Shown: positions 34,682 to 47,530 of the stretch, in pieces | How positions within the stretch are numbered: position 1 is the first letter of the stretch | How the letters are laid out: each line of letters opens with the position of its first letter | Source: Earliella scabrosa | Lineage: Eukaryota; Basidiomycota; Agaricomycetes; Polyporales; Polyporaceae | DNA length: 64,000 nucleotides | Assembly: GCA_022605405.1 (NCBI GenBank) | Contig: JABYQQ010000022.1 | Coordinates: 372,001 to 436,000 of the forward strand | Direction: 5' to 3' | The notes under the pieces: model-generated | Seen by the model: only the letters and a program-made list of their open reading frames with translations | What the model was told of the DNA's origin: nothing | The model's database searches: none | Made by a program: the position numbers and the translations under genes

Positions 34682-36934
34682 GTCTGGCTTTTGGGAGACG
34701 GGTGTGGGTTGACCCGCGCAAAGGTGCGTTGCTGTGCTACTAGTGCTTGGTTTCTTGTTGATGTTCGCAAATAAGGATCGCATCTGCTGCTATGTACTCA
34801 GCTGGGGACGGCGTTCATCTATGTATGCTAGGATATGTTACGACCATCTTGCTCTATTCATTCCCTCCCTTTCTTGCACCTCTGTCTCATCTGCCCGACC
34901 CGGCGTGTGCTGCAGTCGTTTCAAGGTTGGCTCCGGCTGAAGTGCGAGCTCACGTCGTGCCCGTGCATGTCGGTCTCCAGCCTGATGGGCGCACGCGGAA
35001 TGGCAGATCCATGCTTCGGTGAGTCTTCGCTGTCTTTGGTATGTCTACTTATGACGACACCCAATCCAAGATCCCCATCAAGAACATGCCCCTAGTCGGC
35101 TGAGCGGTCGACAGGTCCGTCCACTGGCACTCAAGCATAGCGTCGTTCAAAGCCAGGTCATCGCCATTCCTGATCAACATGTACTGCAGCAGGTTAGGTT
35201 TACTTGTCTCAGGCTGTCGTGTCAAGCGCAAGACGTCGTGCCGTTGATGATACAGCCGAACGCTAGCTCCACAGAACTATCATGATCGGTTCGCCAAAGG
35301 ATTCACTCGGGTCTTCCACAGGCACTTTCCCATCCGCCAGCTCGAGTCAAGGGGGCGAAGCCAGAGGAGTGAGTTGAGGCTGATATCTTTCATGGTCGGA
35401 CCGCGTAGGACCCGACACTACGGGGTTTCCGGAAAATACTGACAGTACTCATTGTCTAGCGAGAAGGTACTGCGATGCGCACATCACCAACACAGGCCGT
35501 GGCTACGCAGTAATGTGCATGTCCTCTCGAGCAGCTACGGGTGATCAATCCAACATCGTACCTTTGGTCGACCTCGAAATTGGTCGAAATTGGGTCGACT
35601 GTCACACCCTAACGTCGTCGGTCGTTCGGTTCGACCGGGCCCTGTCGAACAGTTCGAAATGCTACTAGTAAGTACAGTATTGGCCCGTTGCGACATCCTA
35701 ACACTTACCACTAAGACAGCGAGCACAAGTGTCACATTCAGTGTGTCTAGCTGCTGCAATACAGGAAATACTGGAGCGGCACGATCTGCGCTTATACGAG
35801 GAGGCGTTTAGTATAAGAAGTGCGAAGCGAGTCGGTGGCGGAGGCAACATCAGGTTCGTCACAAATCCCTCCCAGGTGAGCCAACATACCAAATCGAGTC
35901 CAAGGTGTGCTACTACATTGATCGCGCGTTATCGATCGCCAACACGGAATCCGGGCTTGCGCTCGCCCAGATCGTCAAATTCGTCTTGCCTCCGGCACGC
36001 TCGGCTTAGCCTGCACGAGGCACTGGCGCAGGGCAGTGTGGTCCGTCTGTGGCTCGCCAGCAATTGAGGAGCGTACCAGGGCTCCCCTGATTCTCCGTTC
36101 ATCAGTCATAGTTGTTGGTGGTAATAATCTGATGTAACTGTCGGCGCACGTGGAGTGGCAAATCATGAACGCTTTGGTGAGTATTCACTGCGCTCAAGCA
36201 CTAGCAGAACCATTCATATTCGTCCTCGCAGGATCCACCCGGCGCTGGTGCGCGTGGTACATCGTCAACGCGCAGTCCGAGCTTGTGCGCTCACCATGGA
36301 TTATGGTTTTGCCTCCACAATTGGCTTAGCCTGCACGAGGCGTAGGCGTCCCTGCGGTCCGAGCAGGCTCAGCGTACTTGTCTTCCCTAGACATGGCACA
36401 CTTGACAGCATTACACCGCCTTTGGCGCTTCTGCGTATAAAATCCCATCGCTCAACGGGCTTCCCTCATCCTCTTGACCTTCACATCCGTTTATCGGACA
36501 TAGTCATTGGTAGTGGGCGGACCGCGCAAGAACGACGACGTACATGTGCATCGTCGAAGTCGCGATGAGCGCATAGTAGTGGCCGAGGTAGTGAGTGACT
36601 ACGAGACGATCGGATAGAATCGAAGCTGATACCGATGTACATTTCCCTTAGCGACGTCATTCCAACCGCACAGTATTGCCTCCAGCGTCTGTGTCCTTGT
36701 GCAGAGAGATACTTCAAGCAGCTGTTCGCCCGTTCGTGACCCATCAACGTCCCTACCTCCCCTTCCCCTTGGTTGATCGTATTCACACGCGCCGTATGCA
36801 GGTTCTGCCAGACTTGACTCTACCGCACATCTCACACTGTACGTTGATGGCCTGACGATCCGGCGTGAGTCCGCATCAAGTCAGATGTAGCAGACGGCTG
36901 ACGCATTTCGCTCTGACCCGACAGTTCCTCCCAC
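34682..36934. other. Gene-poor stretch before HET2
   Basis: Only short ORFs without motifs are present over 2.2 kb. A short direct repeat occurs: ttagcctgcacgaggc at about 36007 and again at about 36327, each preceded by ttgcctcc and followed by GC-rich sequence, with weak similarity on both sides. The repeat suggests a diverged duplication of about 320 bases, not an intact element. Nothing else can be called. Confidence 0.4.
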
Positions 36935-38922
36935 ATGTGGCTCCTTCATACACGCACGCTCAAGCACCACTACTTCATCTCACCCGAAGCCGTCGAAGAG
37001 GGCTACGCGATCCTCTCCCACGTCTGGGACGAGCGGGAAGATTCCTTCCAAGACCTTCAGTGGATACACGCACGATGCGAGAGCTCAGGCGAGAGTCCGC
37101 ACGACCTCGTATCCCCGAAGATTAGGATGAGCTGCCAGCTCGCAGCGAGGGAGGGATACCGGTGGGTGTGGATCGACACCTGCTGCATCGACAAGACGAG
37201 CAGTGCCGAGCTATCGGAGTCCATCAACTCCATGTTCCGCTACTACGCCCTCTCGCTCGTCTGCTACGCCTACCTCCGGGACGTGCCAACGGAAGGGGCC
37301 TTCGATGAACCGAGCCGCTGGGAGGACCCGCCGTTCTGGACGAGCAAGTGGCACCGGAGGGGGTGGACGCTGCAAGAGCTCGTTGCGCCTCAGACAGTAC
37401 AGTTTCTCTCGTCGTCTTGGGAGTACCTGGGGTCGAAGTCGGACCTCGCCGAGACGCTGAAGCGCATCACGCATATTCCTGCTGCTGTGTTGAAGCTGAA
37501 GCAGCGTCCTGCCGACATGAGCGTCGCACAGCACATGTCGTGGGCCGCGTGGAGGAAGACGACGCGGCTGGAGGACGAGGCGTATTGCCTGCTGGGATTG
37601 TTCGACGTCAGCATGCCGACACTGTATGGAGAGGGGCGCAAGGCCTTCCGGCGCCTGCAAGAGGAGATCATGAAGCAGACCCATGACACCACGCTCTTTG
37701 CTTGGGGCCTGCGGGACGTTCTCGTTAAGGACCGTCTCCGCAGGGAAGGACAGGAAGAATCAAACTTGTCTCTATTCGCGACTTCTCCGCAAGACTTTGT
37801 GCGGTCCGAATACGTGGAGTATACACCGTCCTCTGGGACATGCGGGCAGGGCGACCATGGCGAGCTGCATAGAGAGGTAAGCGACCTGCCGCACTTAGCC
37901 AAAAGCTCACCTAATGCTCGGTGTTGTCGATCCCACAGCGCGGAGACGGTCTCATTACCTTTTCTGTCACGCCTTATGGCATTCGTGCTCGTCTTCCAGT
38001 CGTAGACCTAGACGGGATCTCCTGCAGCGACTTGTCTTGGAAGGACATGTCCTGTCCGGTGCTCTTGGTCTTTGGAGAGCGGCATGCTGCTCATGATCTG
38101 CATACAACCACGCTCCCCGTTTACCGACTTGGCGCCACACGCATGGTGAAAATCCGCCCCGACAGCAACGTGGCAACGCATGAACTGCAACGCGCAGTCT
38201 GGAAGGACGTGCTCTTCGAGGAGCCCTCGCAAATGCCGGCGCTCCGTCCACGTCTGTATATCCCCATGAATCACGCCTTTTCGACCACGTTCTACGTCCC
38301 GGAACACGTACTGTCCGCGCGCCTCTCCGCCAACGAGATTAAAGACGTCCACGTCAGCACCGAGCCACCGGAAGGCCAGCCCTCAATGACAACAGTGACG
38401 TTCTCGCGCCGCCTCCCGCACCTCGCGGAGACCCAGTGGTGCAGAATGGCCTTGCAGTTCGGCATCTGCCCGAAGCGCTTCACGGATTCGGCCTACCATC
38501 AGCAGCATCGCTTTTGGGCAAACGTCGTGAATCGTGACCTCCCGCCGAGCGCGGAGGGCGACAGCCATCAATGTCCCCACGACCACGTCCTGTTCTGGCC
38601 CGCGCTGCAGCGAAAGTTCCATGTGGGCTCGGGTGGGCGGTTCGGACGGTCGGACGCGCAATGTGCGTTGAGATTCGAGCTCTCCCAGGCTGCATCGGAC
38701 ATCGACCAGGACACACACCCCATGCCTGATAATACGCCATGCATCCCGCGCCTCACGTTGAGTAGCATCGACTTCTGGTCAGAGGGTCGGCGTGGATTCA
38801 AAGAAGTACATTCAGTAGCTGAAGCCAGGGCGAAGAGCGTGTATGAGGAGCAGACGAAGAAGGAGCGGAGATACGGGAGGATTATGTCAGGTCCGGGGTC
38901 GAAGCCGTTGAGTGACAGTTGA
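36935..38922 (+). CDS. HET-domain protein (HET2)
   Basis: Exons 36935-37876 and 37939-38922 join in phase 0 over a 62-base intron, giving 641 residues. Exon 1 holds the domain: EEGYAILSHVWDE, YRWVWIDTCCIDK, RYYALSLVCYAYL, RRGWTLQELVAP and MPTLYGEGRKAFRRLQEE. After the intron a family-specific region begins (RGDGLITFSVTPYGIRARLP) and runs to the end; HET3 has the same block and HET1 a diverged version. HET domains trigger incompatibility and cell death in fungi; a role in this organism is inferred. No lesion is visible, so this is a clean reference for HET3. The ATG gives MWLLHTRTL, in register with MRFLDTRTL of HET3. Confidence 0.9.
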
Positions 38923-39908
38923 TGTTGATAGGCGGAGGGTAAGTGAATTCCAGCTAGAGACTCCTCCGGCGGCGCTGAAGTCTGAGCTGGGATTCTCGCG
39001 CACCCCAGAACGCATCCGTTCAAGCAGTTGCCAATAAAAAAACTTCGACGTTCTGTAGCTCATCGCCACGGCGGCAGTTCTATTCTTCGGACTTCTACAA
39101 GTTACCTCCATCGTCACGTCACTACCCTCTCAATCTCTCAGCGGCCCGCTAGCACGAGCGCAGACCTGAAGCAGACCAAGCTTCAAGCTCACCGACTGTG
39201 CGCAGACCTATTGATGTTGCGGCGTAACGGCCCGGCCGTTTGCCTACGGTCGCTATAACCTCTGCATGACCCTCACTCTCTGTCCGTGGTCAGTCAATAC
39301 GTTACTCTATTTAGTGGCGCCCAAGAACAACGCGCTTTCCATGCGCCGGTATTATCGGCTGCAGGCACGTCATTCAAGCACGGAGTTGACATGGAAGCAC
39401 GACTCAGAGGGTGAAATCGCAGCGTGTTCGCGAGCATGCAATACACGCTCAGTACCAGTATTTCAAGCGGCAATGCGACCTCAATATCCAATCAATACGA
39501 CTGATGTAAGTGTACAATTGAAGCGTACTATGCGTCACCGATTGCAGCCTGTTGACCATGCATTCACCCAGGATCTAATGTAGAGTTCGCTGAACACCTG
39601 AGAAATACCTACCACCAGCAACGTTGTAGCCGTGAGCCATGCTGTTCCGGCGTGAGTGTCATCCAGATTCAGGACCCTGTCCCACGCTTGTACTACGATG
39701 CTGACTCCGGTCTCTCTCCTTGGCTTTCTCCCCCCTGTCTCTTGTCTCTTGCGTCTCTCGCGTCTCTCGCATCTCTTGAATCTCTTTCAGGCATCTCGTT
39801 CACCTGGTACGTGGTGTGTCATCTGTTGTGACGTGTCGATGACGAATCCTGTTATCAGGCCCTGAACATTCCTGTGTACCTCTTTGCAATCGCACATCAT
39901 ACTCGACC
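38923..39908. other. Spacer between HET2 and HET3
   Basis: No ORF with a motif. A pyrimidine-rich tract with repeated tctctcg/cgtctc units (39700-39790) lies about 120-200 bases upstream of the HET3 start and looks like a promoter-proximal CT element. Nothing else is supportable. Confidence 0.4.
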
Positions 39909-42565
39909 ATGAGATTCCTCGACACACGCACCCTAATTCATCAATACTTCATCTCCCCTGAAGCGGTCACGGAAGGATATGCGATACTCTCTCACGTGTG
40001 GGACTCCGAGAAGGAAGATTCTTATCACTTCTTGCAAGAAATCCAAACACGATGTGCATCGTCGGGAGAACGTCCACATGACCTTGTATCCGAGAAGACC
40101 AAGATGGCCTGTGAGGTCGCAGCGCGTAACGGATACAGGTGGATATGGATTGACAGCTGCTGCATCGACAAGACGAGCAGCGCGGAGCTGACAGAGGCGA
40201 TCAACTCGATGTATCGCTATTACGCGCTTTCTCTCGTCTGCTATGCGTACCTCAATGACGTTCCCACAGAGCCTGCATTCGTCAACTTCTCATCCTTCGG
40301 AAGTCGATTCTATCGCGTGCCATTCACGGAGAGCAGGTGGCATCGAAGGGGATGGACTCTCCAGGAGCTTATCGCCCCTCAGACTGTTCTCTTCCTTTCC
40401 AGCACCTGGGACTACCTCGGCTCCAAGTGGGACCTGGCTGAAGATCTCTACAACATCACGCATATTCCTACATCCATCCTGCGTCATCACGAGCGTCCCG
40501 CTGACATGAGCGTCGCACAACGCATGTCTTGGGCCGCTGGCAGGGTCACAACACGGCCAGAGGACCAGGCGTACTGCTTGCTCGGTATCTTTGATGTCAC
40601 CATGCCTACCCTGTATGGCGAGGGGCGGAACGCCTTCCCGCGTCTGCAGGAGGAGATCATGAAACGGCAGACGCACGATACAACGCTCTTCGCATGGGGA
40701 TTGCAGACTCCGCTAGCTGATTTTGTCGACAATCTCGAAGACGAGATGCAGGCCGTGGTCCTCGCACAGCCATTGTTCGCTACCTCTCCACATGACTTCG
40801 ATGCCTCCGGCGTACAATGTGCTCCATAGACTGTACTACCGGGAAGACCCAGGTGCTATGGACTCGGACTGAAGGTGAGAACGTGCAGACAACAACTCTC
40901 TTCAGACTGTCTAATGACATGAACGAGTAGCGCAAAGGCGATGGCCTGATAACCTTCACCGTTACACCCTACGGCATACGCGTCCGACTACCCATCATCA
41001 AGATTGTCGGTCTGGCATTCGGCGATCTGTATTGGCATTATACAGATCGTGTAACAGGAACGACTGCCCACTGCTTGCTCGTTCTCGGTGACCCGGTTTC
41101 ACCTAAAGACCATAGCCAGCACACCATCACAGTTCCAATCTACAGACTCAGCTCCCCCCGCCTGGCCAAGGTTTTCTCTGACGAAGACATTGCTACTCTA
41201 AGGACAGGTCGAGTTATCTGGCACGAGATCCTACTCGAGGAACCTTCCCAAGCAATACCGTTACGCCCTCCTCTCTACTTCCCCATGAACCACTCCTTCT
41301 TCTCCCCCATTCGAGTCCCTGAATACCTCATCTCAAGACTTATTCCCCATGGGGCTGTGGATGCCATCAACATCTTCACTTCCCCGCCAGATTGCGCCCC
41401 ATCTATGACAAGAATCACATTCCAATCCCTCTTAAAAGGGGCTCAGGTTGGGGAGGGTAAATTGTATAATCTGGCCCTGCAGTTTGGGAGATGTTGTCAA
41501 GCGAACAGTCAACCACTCCAGAGCTCGGAAACGCAACTGGGCGTTCCCTGGGCAAACGTAGTCAATCGTGACTGTCCAGATGCAGCTCGCGAGGGCCCGA
41601 TTTACCATCAGTGTCCCGCTGACCATATCCGATCCTGGCCCAATTGGAAGCAAGCATTTCATATCGGCTTCCCCTCAGATAATCGAGATGTACTGTGCGA
41701 ACTGACATTCGCGAATTCCGGAGATCGATCCACCAATGTCTATCCACGAGCAGCCCCATTGGCACCAGTACCGCAATCCTACTCCTACTACTTTGCCCCA
41801 CCACAACCAATTTATGTTTACCCATCCCCAACCACACAGCCTATAGACTTGCGCCGGTCTATGGCATTGTCCCGACCATCCGCATCTCCATCAGATAGAT
41901 CCCCTGCTGCTTCCCCACCAGGTCGACCGGCGTTACCACCTGATAGTAGTCATTCGACAGCGTCTTCTCCGACGACAATTCCTCGACCTCCATCATCCTT
42001 CCGAACAATACCGTCTTTGACAGGAATTATGACGCGGGCCCCTTCCCGCGAATTTTCTCCTGCTTCGCCATTCTCTCCTCAAGCGTTGCGTACCAACACT
42101 TCAGTATCTCCAGCACCCAATAATCTCTCATACATTCCCTCTCCAAGTGCACATTCATATGCTGCATCAATCCACTCCAATCGGGACTCTGTGGTGGCGA
42201 CGCCCGGAAATTCCTTCCACATCCCTCGTCTGACATTGAACAGCATCAGGTTTCTCCAACGGGACCTGGGGACAGCGGCGTATTGCAGAACCACGGACCG
42301 CAACGCAAAGGGCACTCCTTCGACAAGGACTCGCGCGGAGCGGAGCGACGACAACTACGAGGAGCTCAAGCCCGAGAGGGGAGAGGGAGTAGACTGGGAC
42401 TCGAGCTCGAGTTCCTCTCCAGTCACCTTAGACCGTTCCTCCACTCAGCCCCTGCCGATGATGACTGTTCCTCTTCAAATTTCGTCTCGTACCCCCAGTC
42501 CTATGCCTGTCTACATGTTGCAGCAACCAACGTACTCGTATGATGTCCGTGCCCCTTCTCGATGA
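39909..42565 (+). CDS. HET-domain protein (HET3), splicing or integrity uncertain
   Basis: Exon 1 starts at 39909 (MRFLDTRTLIHQYFISPEAV) and holds the full domain: YRWIWIDSCCIDK, RYYALSLVCYAYL, RRGWTLQELIAP and MPTLYGEGRNAFPRLQEE. Exon 2 begins at 40931 (RKGDGLITFTVTPYGIRVRL) and ends at 42565 with a long Ser/Pro-rich tail not seen in HET2. The intron matching HET2 would be 40875-40930 (gtgaga to gagtag, phase 0), but then exon 1 contains TAG at 40827-40829. A longer intron from a weaker gtacaa donor at 40812 removes that stop, keeps phase 0 and gives 845 residues. HET2 has 34 residues where HET3 would have 33 with the short intron, so the stop may be a true lesion in an ancestral exon. Domain identity is certain; functionality is not. 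Confidence 0.75.
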
Positions 42566-43104
42566 CTCGGGGTGTTGATGCGCACTAAGTACTGCTGACT
42601 CGGAGATCTTGGCTTTTGTGATAGGAATGGAAATGTATTGCGGACATACGCACACCAGTGGTCCAGTACTTTACCTTCTCGCTTGTGTCTTATAGACATA
42701 GCCCTCCGGGCAGACCTGGACACGATCACGTTCATAGCACACGCCGACCGACAATGGGACAAGACGACCTTAGACAAGCCAATATAAGCAAATCGAGTTT
42801 CGGTTGACTACTCGCACGCAAATGATTGAGGACGGGCATGCACCACCTAGCAGGATCCAATCACAGCCAGACCGGTAATCGCAGAGTACCACAGTATAAT
42901 GTACATTGTCCATATACGCAACATCTCTTACATTCAGTGCAGATCGTACAACGAATTCGACGGGTCACGAGCACATGAGCGAAAGTACGGGACGACGAGA
43001 AACACGGGAGACGACGCGACCTTGCTGACGACAAACGCGGACGACCACGAGCGGCGGACAATCAACGTCCCAATGGTGTGACGACGGGGGTGCAACGAAA
43101 GCGA
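42566..43104. other. Convergent 3' ends of HET3 and the first cysteine-cluster gene
   Basis: No gene seen. From about this point on, ORFs become short and exons small, unlike the first 42 kb. Confidence 0.45.
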
Positions 43105-44444
43105 TCAGACACCACCGCCGTTGTTCCCGTACTGGGCAGCCGCGTTGTAACCGAACGCAGCTGCTAGGACACGAGTTGTCGAAGTCAGGTTTGTACTGGG
43201 AAGCCGGAATACCATACATCGTTAGCCATCCACAACGCAAATGAAGTGATGAACCACATCACTCACATAAACGTCCCCACGCGGAAGAGACCCCACGAGC
43301 ATTGACAAAATTGAGACAATCAGAGGTTTACATCGCGGGTAAGATCGTTTCGCACTTACCATGGGCACCCTGACCTCCGTACCCCGCCGGGTACGCCCCC
43401 CCGCCGTTACCACCGTTGGTGTCAACGGACGACCCGGGCACGAACGTCTGTCCCATGAATTGCGTCGCGTTGGAACCGTGGAACTGAGTCGGGGCCGTCG
43501 CTGTATAAGCAACACACTGAATCAGATCTATCGCACATATGTAGGCAATAGCTCACCTTGGCCCGTCCATCCACGACCGCCCGCGTACTGTCCCCCGTTG
43601 CCGGACGTCATCTGGGGGTCGATATACCCTTTGTTGAAACGCGACACTCGTTAGGATGAATACTAGGACACAAATAAAGGACCCTACCCTGCGTCCATCC
43701 GCCCATGTTGGGCGTGGGCGCCGCCGGCGGAGAACGCGCAACTGCGCCCGGGCCCGGCCAGTACGTGTTGTTGGCGGTCGACGGCGGACGGGGGTGCACA
43801 GCGGGCGACTGCGCGGGAGGAGATTGCACTCCGCCGTACTGGTTGACGACCTAGGCAAACAGGACGGAGCGTACACCGGAAAACGTTAGCAATGTAAACC
43901 GCGTCAATGCGAGGGCGCGAAACACACCATGCTCTGGGTCCCGACCTTGAGCTGCTCCTCCTGGGGAACAGCGGGTGCGGGGGGGGCGAAAGAGGGAGGG
44001 AACGACGAAGCACGTCCCCCGGCGGGTGTGATGTAAGGCGACGCTCCGCCTGGTTCGCAGGAACCGTAGAACGACTCAAGCGAGCCACGAGCGTAGCATT
44101 GGAGAGCCCCAACGTGGGCGGAGTAGACACAGTCGCCGCAACGTTTGACGCACACGTAACACGGTGTGCCATTGTCGCACTACGTATGTCGTTAGCACCA
44201 GACATTGCAGCAGCCCACGTACGCACCTGTTCACCGGTACGACCACAGAAATCGCACTTGTACTGCCTCCAACGATTGTTCCCGCCCGCCCCACCACCCC
44301 CGGACGCGTTGTCCTTCTGCGTCGTCGCATTCTAGTAGAAGACATTGACAGTTAGTAAGGGCCCAAGTATGCCGTTAACGAACGAAGCGTAACGATTCCA
44401 TGCAAGAGACCACGTACCGAGTGAGGGCACATGGTCGTCATCAT
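43105..44444 (-). CDS. Small Zn(II)2Cys6-pattern protein (ZC1), seven exons
   Basis: Exons 44444-44418, 44331-44227, 44179-43928, 43850-43688, 43628-43557, 43500-43360 and 43163-43105 keep phase throughout and give 272 residues (MMTTMCPHSN to YGNNGGGV). Residues 35-61 read CDFCGRTGEQCDNGTPC then YVCVKRCGDC. This is C-x2-C-x6-C-x5-C-x2-C-x6-C, the exact spacing of the fungal binuclear zinc cluster (Zn at C35, C38, C45, C51, C54, C61), followed by VYSAHVGALQC. The usual Arg/Lys-rich stretch between Cys 2 and 3 is missing, so DNA binding is doubtful. The rest is Pro/Gly/Gln-rich (HPRPPSTANNTYWPGPG, GGNGGGAYPAGYGG). A 47-base intron splits the cluster just before Cys 3, exactly as in the second copy at 50988. 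The last intron (196 bases) is the least certain. The role, perhaps a transcription cofactor, is inference. Confidence 0.72.
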
Positions 44445-46249
44445 GACAAGGACAAGCTGTGGATGTTCAATACGACTAGCTTGTACGAGGAGGTGGAAGG
44501 AGAATAGAAAGACAAGTAGACGATTCAGACGTCCACATGCACGGGCGCTTGATTCGCGAGAAGCGTATAAGGTTCCTTACCAAATACAGCGTGGGACATT
44601 CTTTCGGGAACACCCGCAATGCGGCTCGCCGCACATAGCTGAAGCTATGATCTGACCCAACACGAATCAAACGACGATCGAGCAGCTACACCGCTCGACA
44701 CCTCGACCTGAACGTGCAAAATATTAGCAATACGGATGACGCTGCTCACATGGCCGGGCTATGCCGACCCCAGTCACCGGGGACCAAGCGCTCACTATAC
44801 ATCCCAGCACGCAGCGCGTCCCACCTAAGGAACCAAGGTCCAACGATCAGCTCCAGACTTTGACAGAACACGAACCGTTAAAACCGGCACCCGTGATCAA
44901 CCACCGACATTCACCGCTAGATATCTATCAACACCGATGTATGCGTTAGTTCCGTGCTCAATCGGGTAAGGCATCCACCCACGTACGATCATATAGCACA
45001 AACGTCGACCCCGCACTGCATGCGGGAGGGACGAGTACACGTACGTATACCAATGCACATTTGTCCCGCTGACATGAATGTCCTTTCATTCCACCACCTA
45101 GGGTATCTTCAGACGTTCGATATCGCTTAACGCGCGTTCAGAACGACAGCAGACGAGGAGGTCGCGTATGAGCACACAGGCTTCAGGACGTACCAGCACA
45201 TGACACGACGGTCATCTGAGCACGTCGCTGACCGCGACACTGACAAAACGTTCACCGAACTTCCTGTACAACACCCGGTAATGCTGGCCGAACATGACCA
45301 TCTGACACGACAGAAGGTGAGTGGTTGAACGCCGGCAAGTATAGGCACACGAACTCACCGCGAACCCCGCTTGAACGTGCACGAAAAATACCCAATAACG
45401 TCGCTGTCGGGGCAAGCGACAATGAACATACCGCGCCACATCAAGCGCGTACGACCTCCATGTCACCACGACGTCCTCCACAATCTGAGCGGCGAGTAAC
45501 ACCGAAACTATGGGGCCAGCTGAGCCCAGCGCGAACCGAGGTGTGCTCCGATGCCTCTCACATCACAACACAGGCACCAGAACATATTCCTGATGCAGCA
45601 ACAGGTCGTTACTTATGCAGAACGGGGGCCAAGGGGTCACGAAGCACCACGAAGTCATCGCACGCACCGTCGTCCACAAAAGCCGGCGCGTGCGCAGGCA
45701 GACCAAACATACACGAACATTCAAATATGTTACATTAGCCTGTTAGACGTGCTGCAGACGTCAGCAACATTCAAAGGCGGTCGACGAAGGACGTACCATC
45801 GCAACAAACAGCAGCACACACCTCTACTCCGGCTGCATCGTGAACATAGCACAAAGACAGAATCGATTGGGTGATTCTGATGCAATAGAATACCGTTACT
45901 GCATCAGGGACCTGGTTCCAAACCGGAGAGAAGAAACAGCGCAATACTGACATGACGAGGCGTTCCAGGTCGACGTATCCTGCGGGACACAACCGGTAGT
46001 CATAGATGTACGTCGGCCAAAGACTTTTATGTCGCACAACACGGACTCACCAGTAGACACGGATTTGATAGAAGCAGACAAACGAGAGAGGAAAGTATAG
46101 CACAGAGACCACGACGTGAGTTCGGGGAGGGCAAGAGAGAAACAGCTGGATTCGAGCTGAACTGTGATTGGCGGGCGTCTCGCTCCACATCGGCGCTTAA
46201 CCCTAGAGGCTTACAGATCACCCACCACCATCTCACCGACGTCCCAGCA
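44445..46249. other. Unresolved stretch with coding-like patches
   Basis: On the minus strand, 45420-45520 reads VSVLLAAQIVEDVVVTWR, hydrophobic and followed by a gtatgt donor, with possible further exons (MVMFGQHYRVLYRKFGERF) after a tgtcag acceptor near 45305. A second patch at 45950-46035 has DLERLVMSVLRCFFSPVW. These may be exons of a membrane protein, but start, order and family could not be fixed. The part next to 44444 should hold the ZC1 promoter. Confidence 0.3.
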
Positions 46250-47530
46250 ATGCACCTGCCAGTGCCACCATACATGCTGTTGTATTACACGCTCATGAAC
46301 TGCAACGCGCACGACATGCGAGTCGGACTAGACGGGCGATCGTCAACCACCAGCAACCCAACAGACAGGCACGTTGGCTTCGGCGACCCTCACTTCCAGG
46401 CGAATCCAGTGCCGTCCCCACATGACATCGGAGGATTCCAAGGCGCGTTGCTCTTATCACGCATCCTGACACTTCTTGACCAAACGAACAAGTATCAAAG
46501 GCCCCTCATCCCGCAAACGACAGTGGGCCGTTCATTGTTACAACCGCACCACCAGAAGCCCTGTGTCCGTAACTCCAGAGCGACCTCACAACCTACAGTC
46601 ACCACAATGGGCGCAAGTCAATTCTCTGGTGAGTCTTATAGTCGCGACTGTCCTTGCTGTAGTGGAGACAAAGGGATGAGAAGAGTTGCATATGGTATGT
46701 CGCGTCCCACATCGTAAATCTTCATCGACTCGCTCGAAGGCACCTCAAACGAACAGTAACGCATTGCTACAGCTGTCTTTCCCTCACCACCACCGTTCTT
46801 CAGACACCTTTCATATCAAACCTCTGATCCGTGTATGATCATGACGTTTATCAACCTGCGGCCTCCAGCCGAGAGGTTGAGATGCAGACGCAGCGGCACG
46901 AGATCGCCGTCGCTGTAGCAATGACCAGCAATCGACAGGTTCGTTGTGGGCGGAGCTTGCTCGAACAGAAGGGAATCAGACGAGGTACGACACGAATGCG
47001 CGACACAGGACGCCGTGACTGACCAGACCTCGCAGAAGCAGAACTCCAGGGACGGGCGCGTAGCAACTACGATGGAGAAACTGGACCATCCGAACGAACG
47101 GTTGGAATGCAGCTCTCGACGTGTTTCGGCGAGTTCAACAAGGCCAGTACCACAGTAAAGGCCTCCTCCACCCTCTATCGCTACGGGCGTGTACACCATG
47201 ACTGCACTCCTTTTGACAACAAGATCGGCAAGATTACCGACCTCGTCTAGCTCAATACCGGATACGTCTTCGCCACCGCTGGCAAGTACGACCTCGTACA
47301 TACTGGTTCGACCAGCATGAAACGAGCACAAGCGGGAATCAACGCTATCCGCAGCGCGATACGCATCACGCAGGCGCTTGGCCCCGCGGCGCGTGTGGCC
47401 ATTTACGCCTGCACTGTAGGGTTGTTGCGCAACCCGTCACTGTCGAGAGCACGAAACATGAATTATTGGTGCAGAAGGACGAGGACGCGAGCCATCTGGT
47501 ATCACTACATAGAATTGCAGCATTAACGAG
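46250..47530 (+). other. Coding-like patches, unidentified
   Basis: Three plus-strand stretches have a protein-like composition: 46410-46630 (HDIGGFQGALLLSRILTLLD), 46831-46940 (MYDHDVYQPAASSREVE, ending in NRQ before a gttcgt donor) and 47115-47400 (CFGEFNKASTTVKASSTLY, DNKIGKITDLV, later MKRAQAGINAIRSAIRI). The last is cut by an in-frame TAG near 47250 that a 62-base gtgtac..tag intron could remove. No family is recognised and the patches may belong to one or several genes. Confidence 0.25.

Noticed and set aside
46620..46700. Third zinc-cluster copy (CPCC in a plus-strand frame)
   Set aside because: The cysteines lie where a gtgagt..ctgtag intron is expected, and the six-Cys spacing and the YSAHV block are missing.
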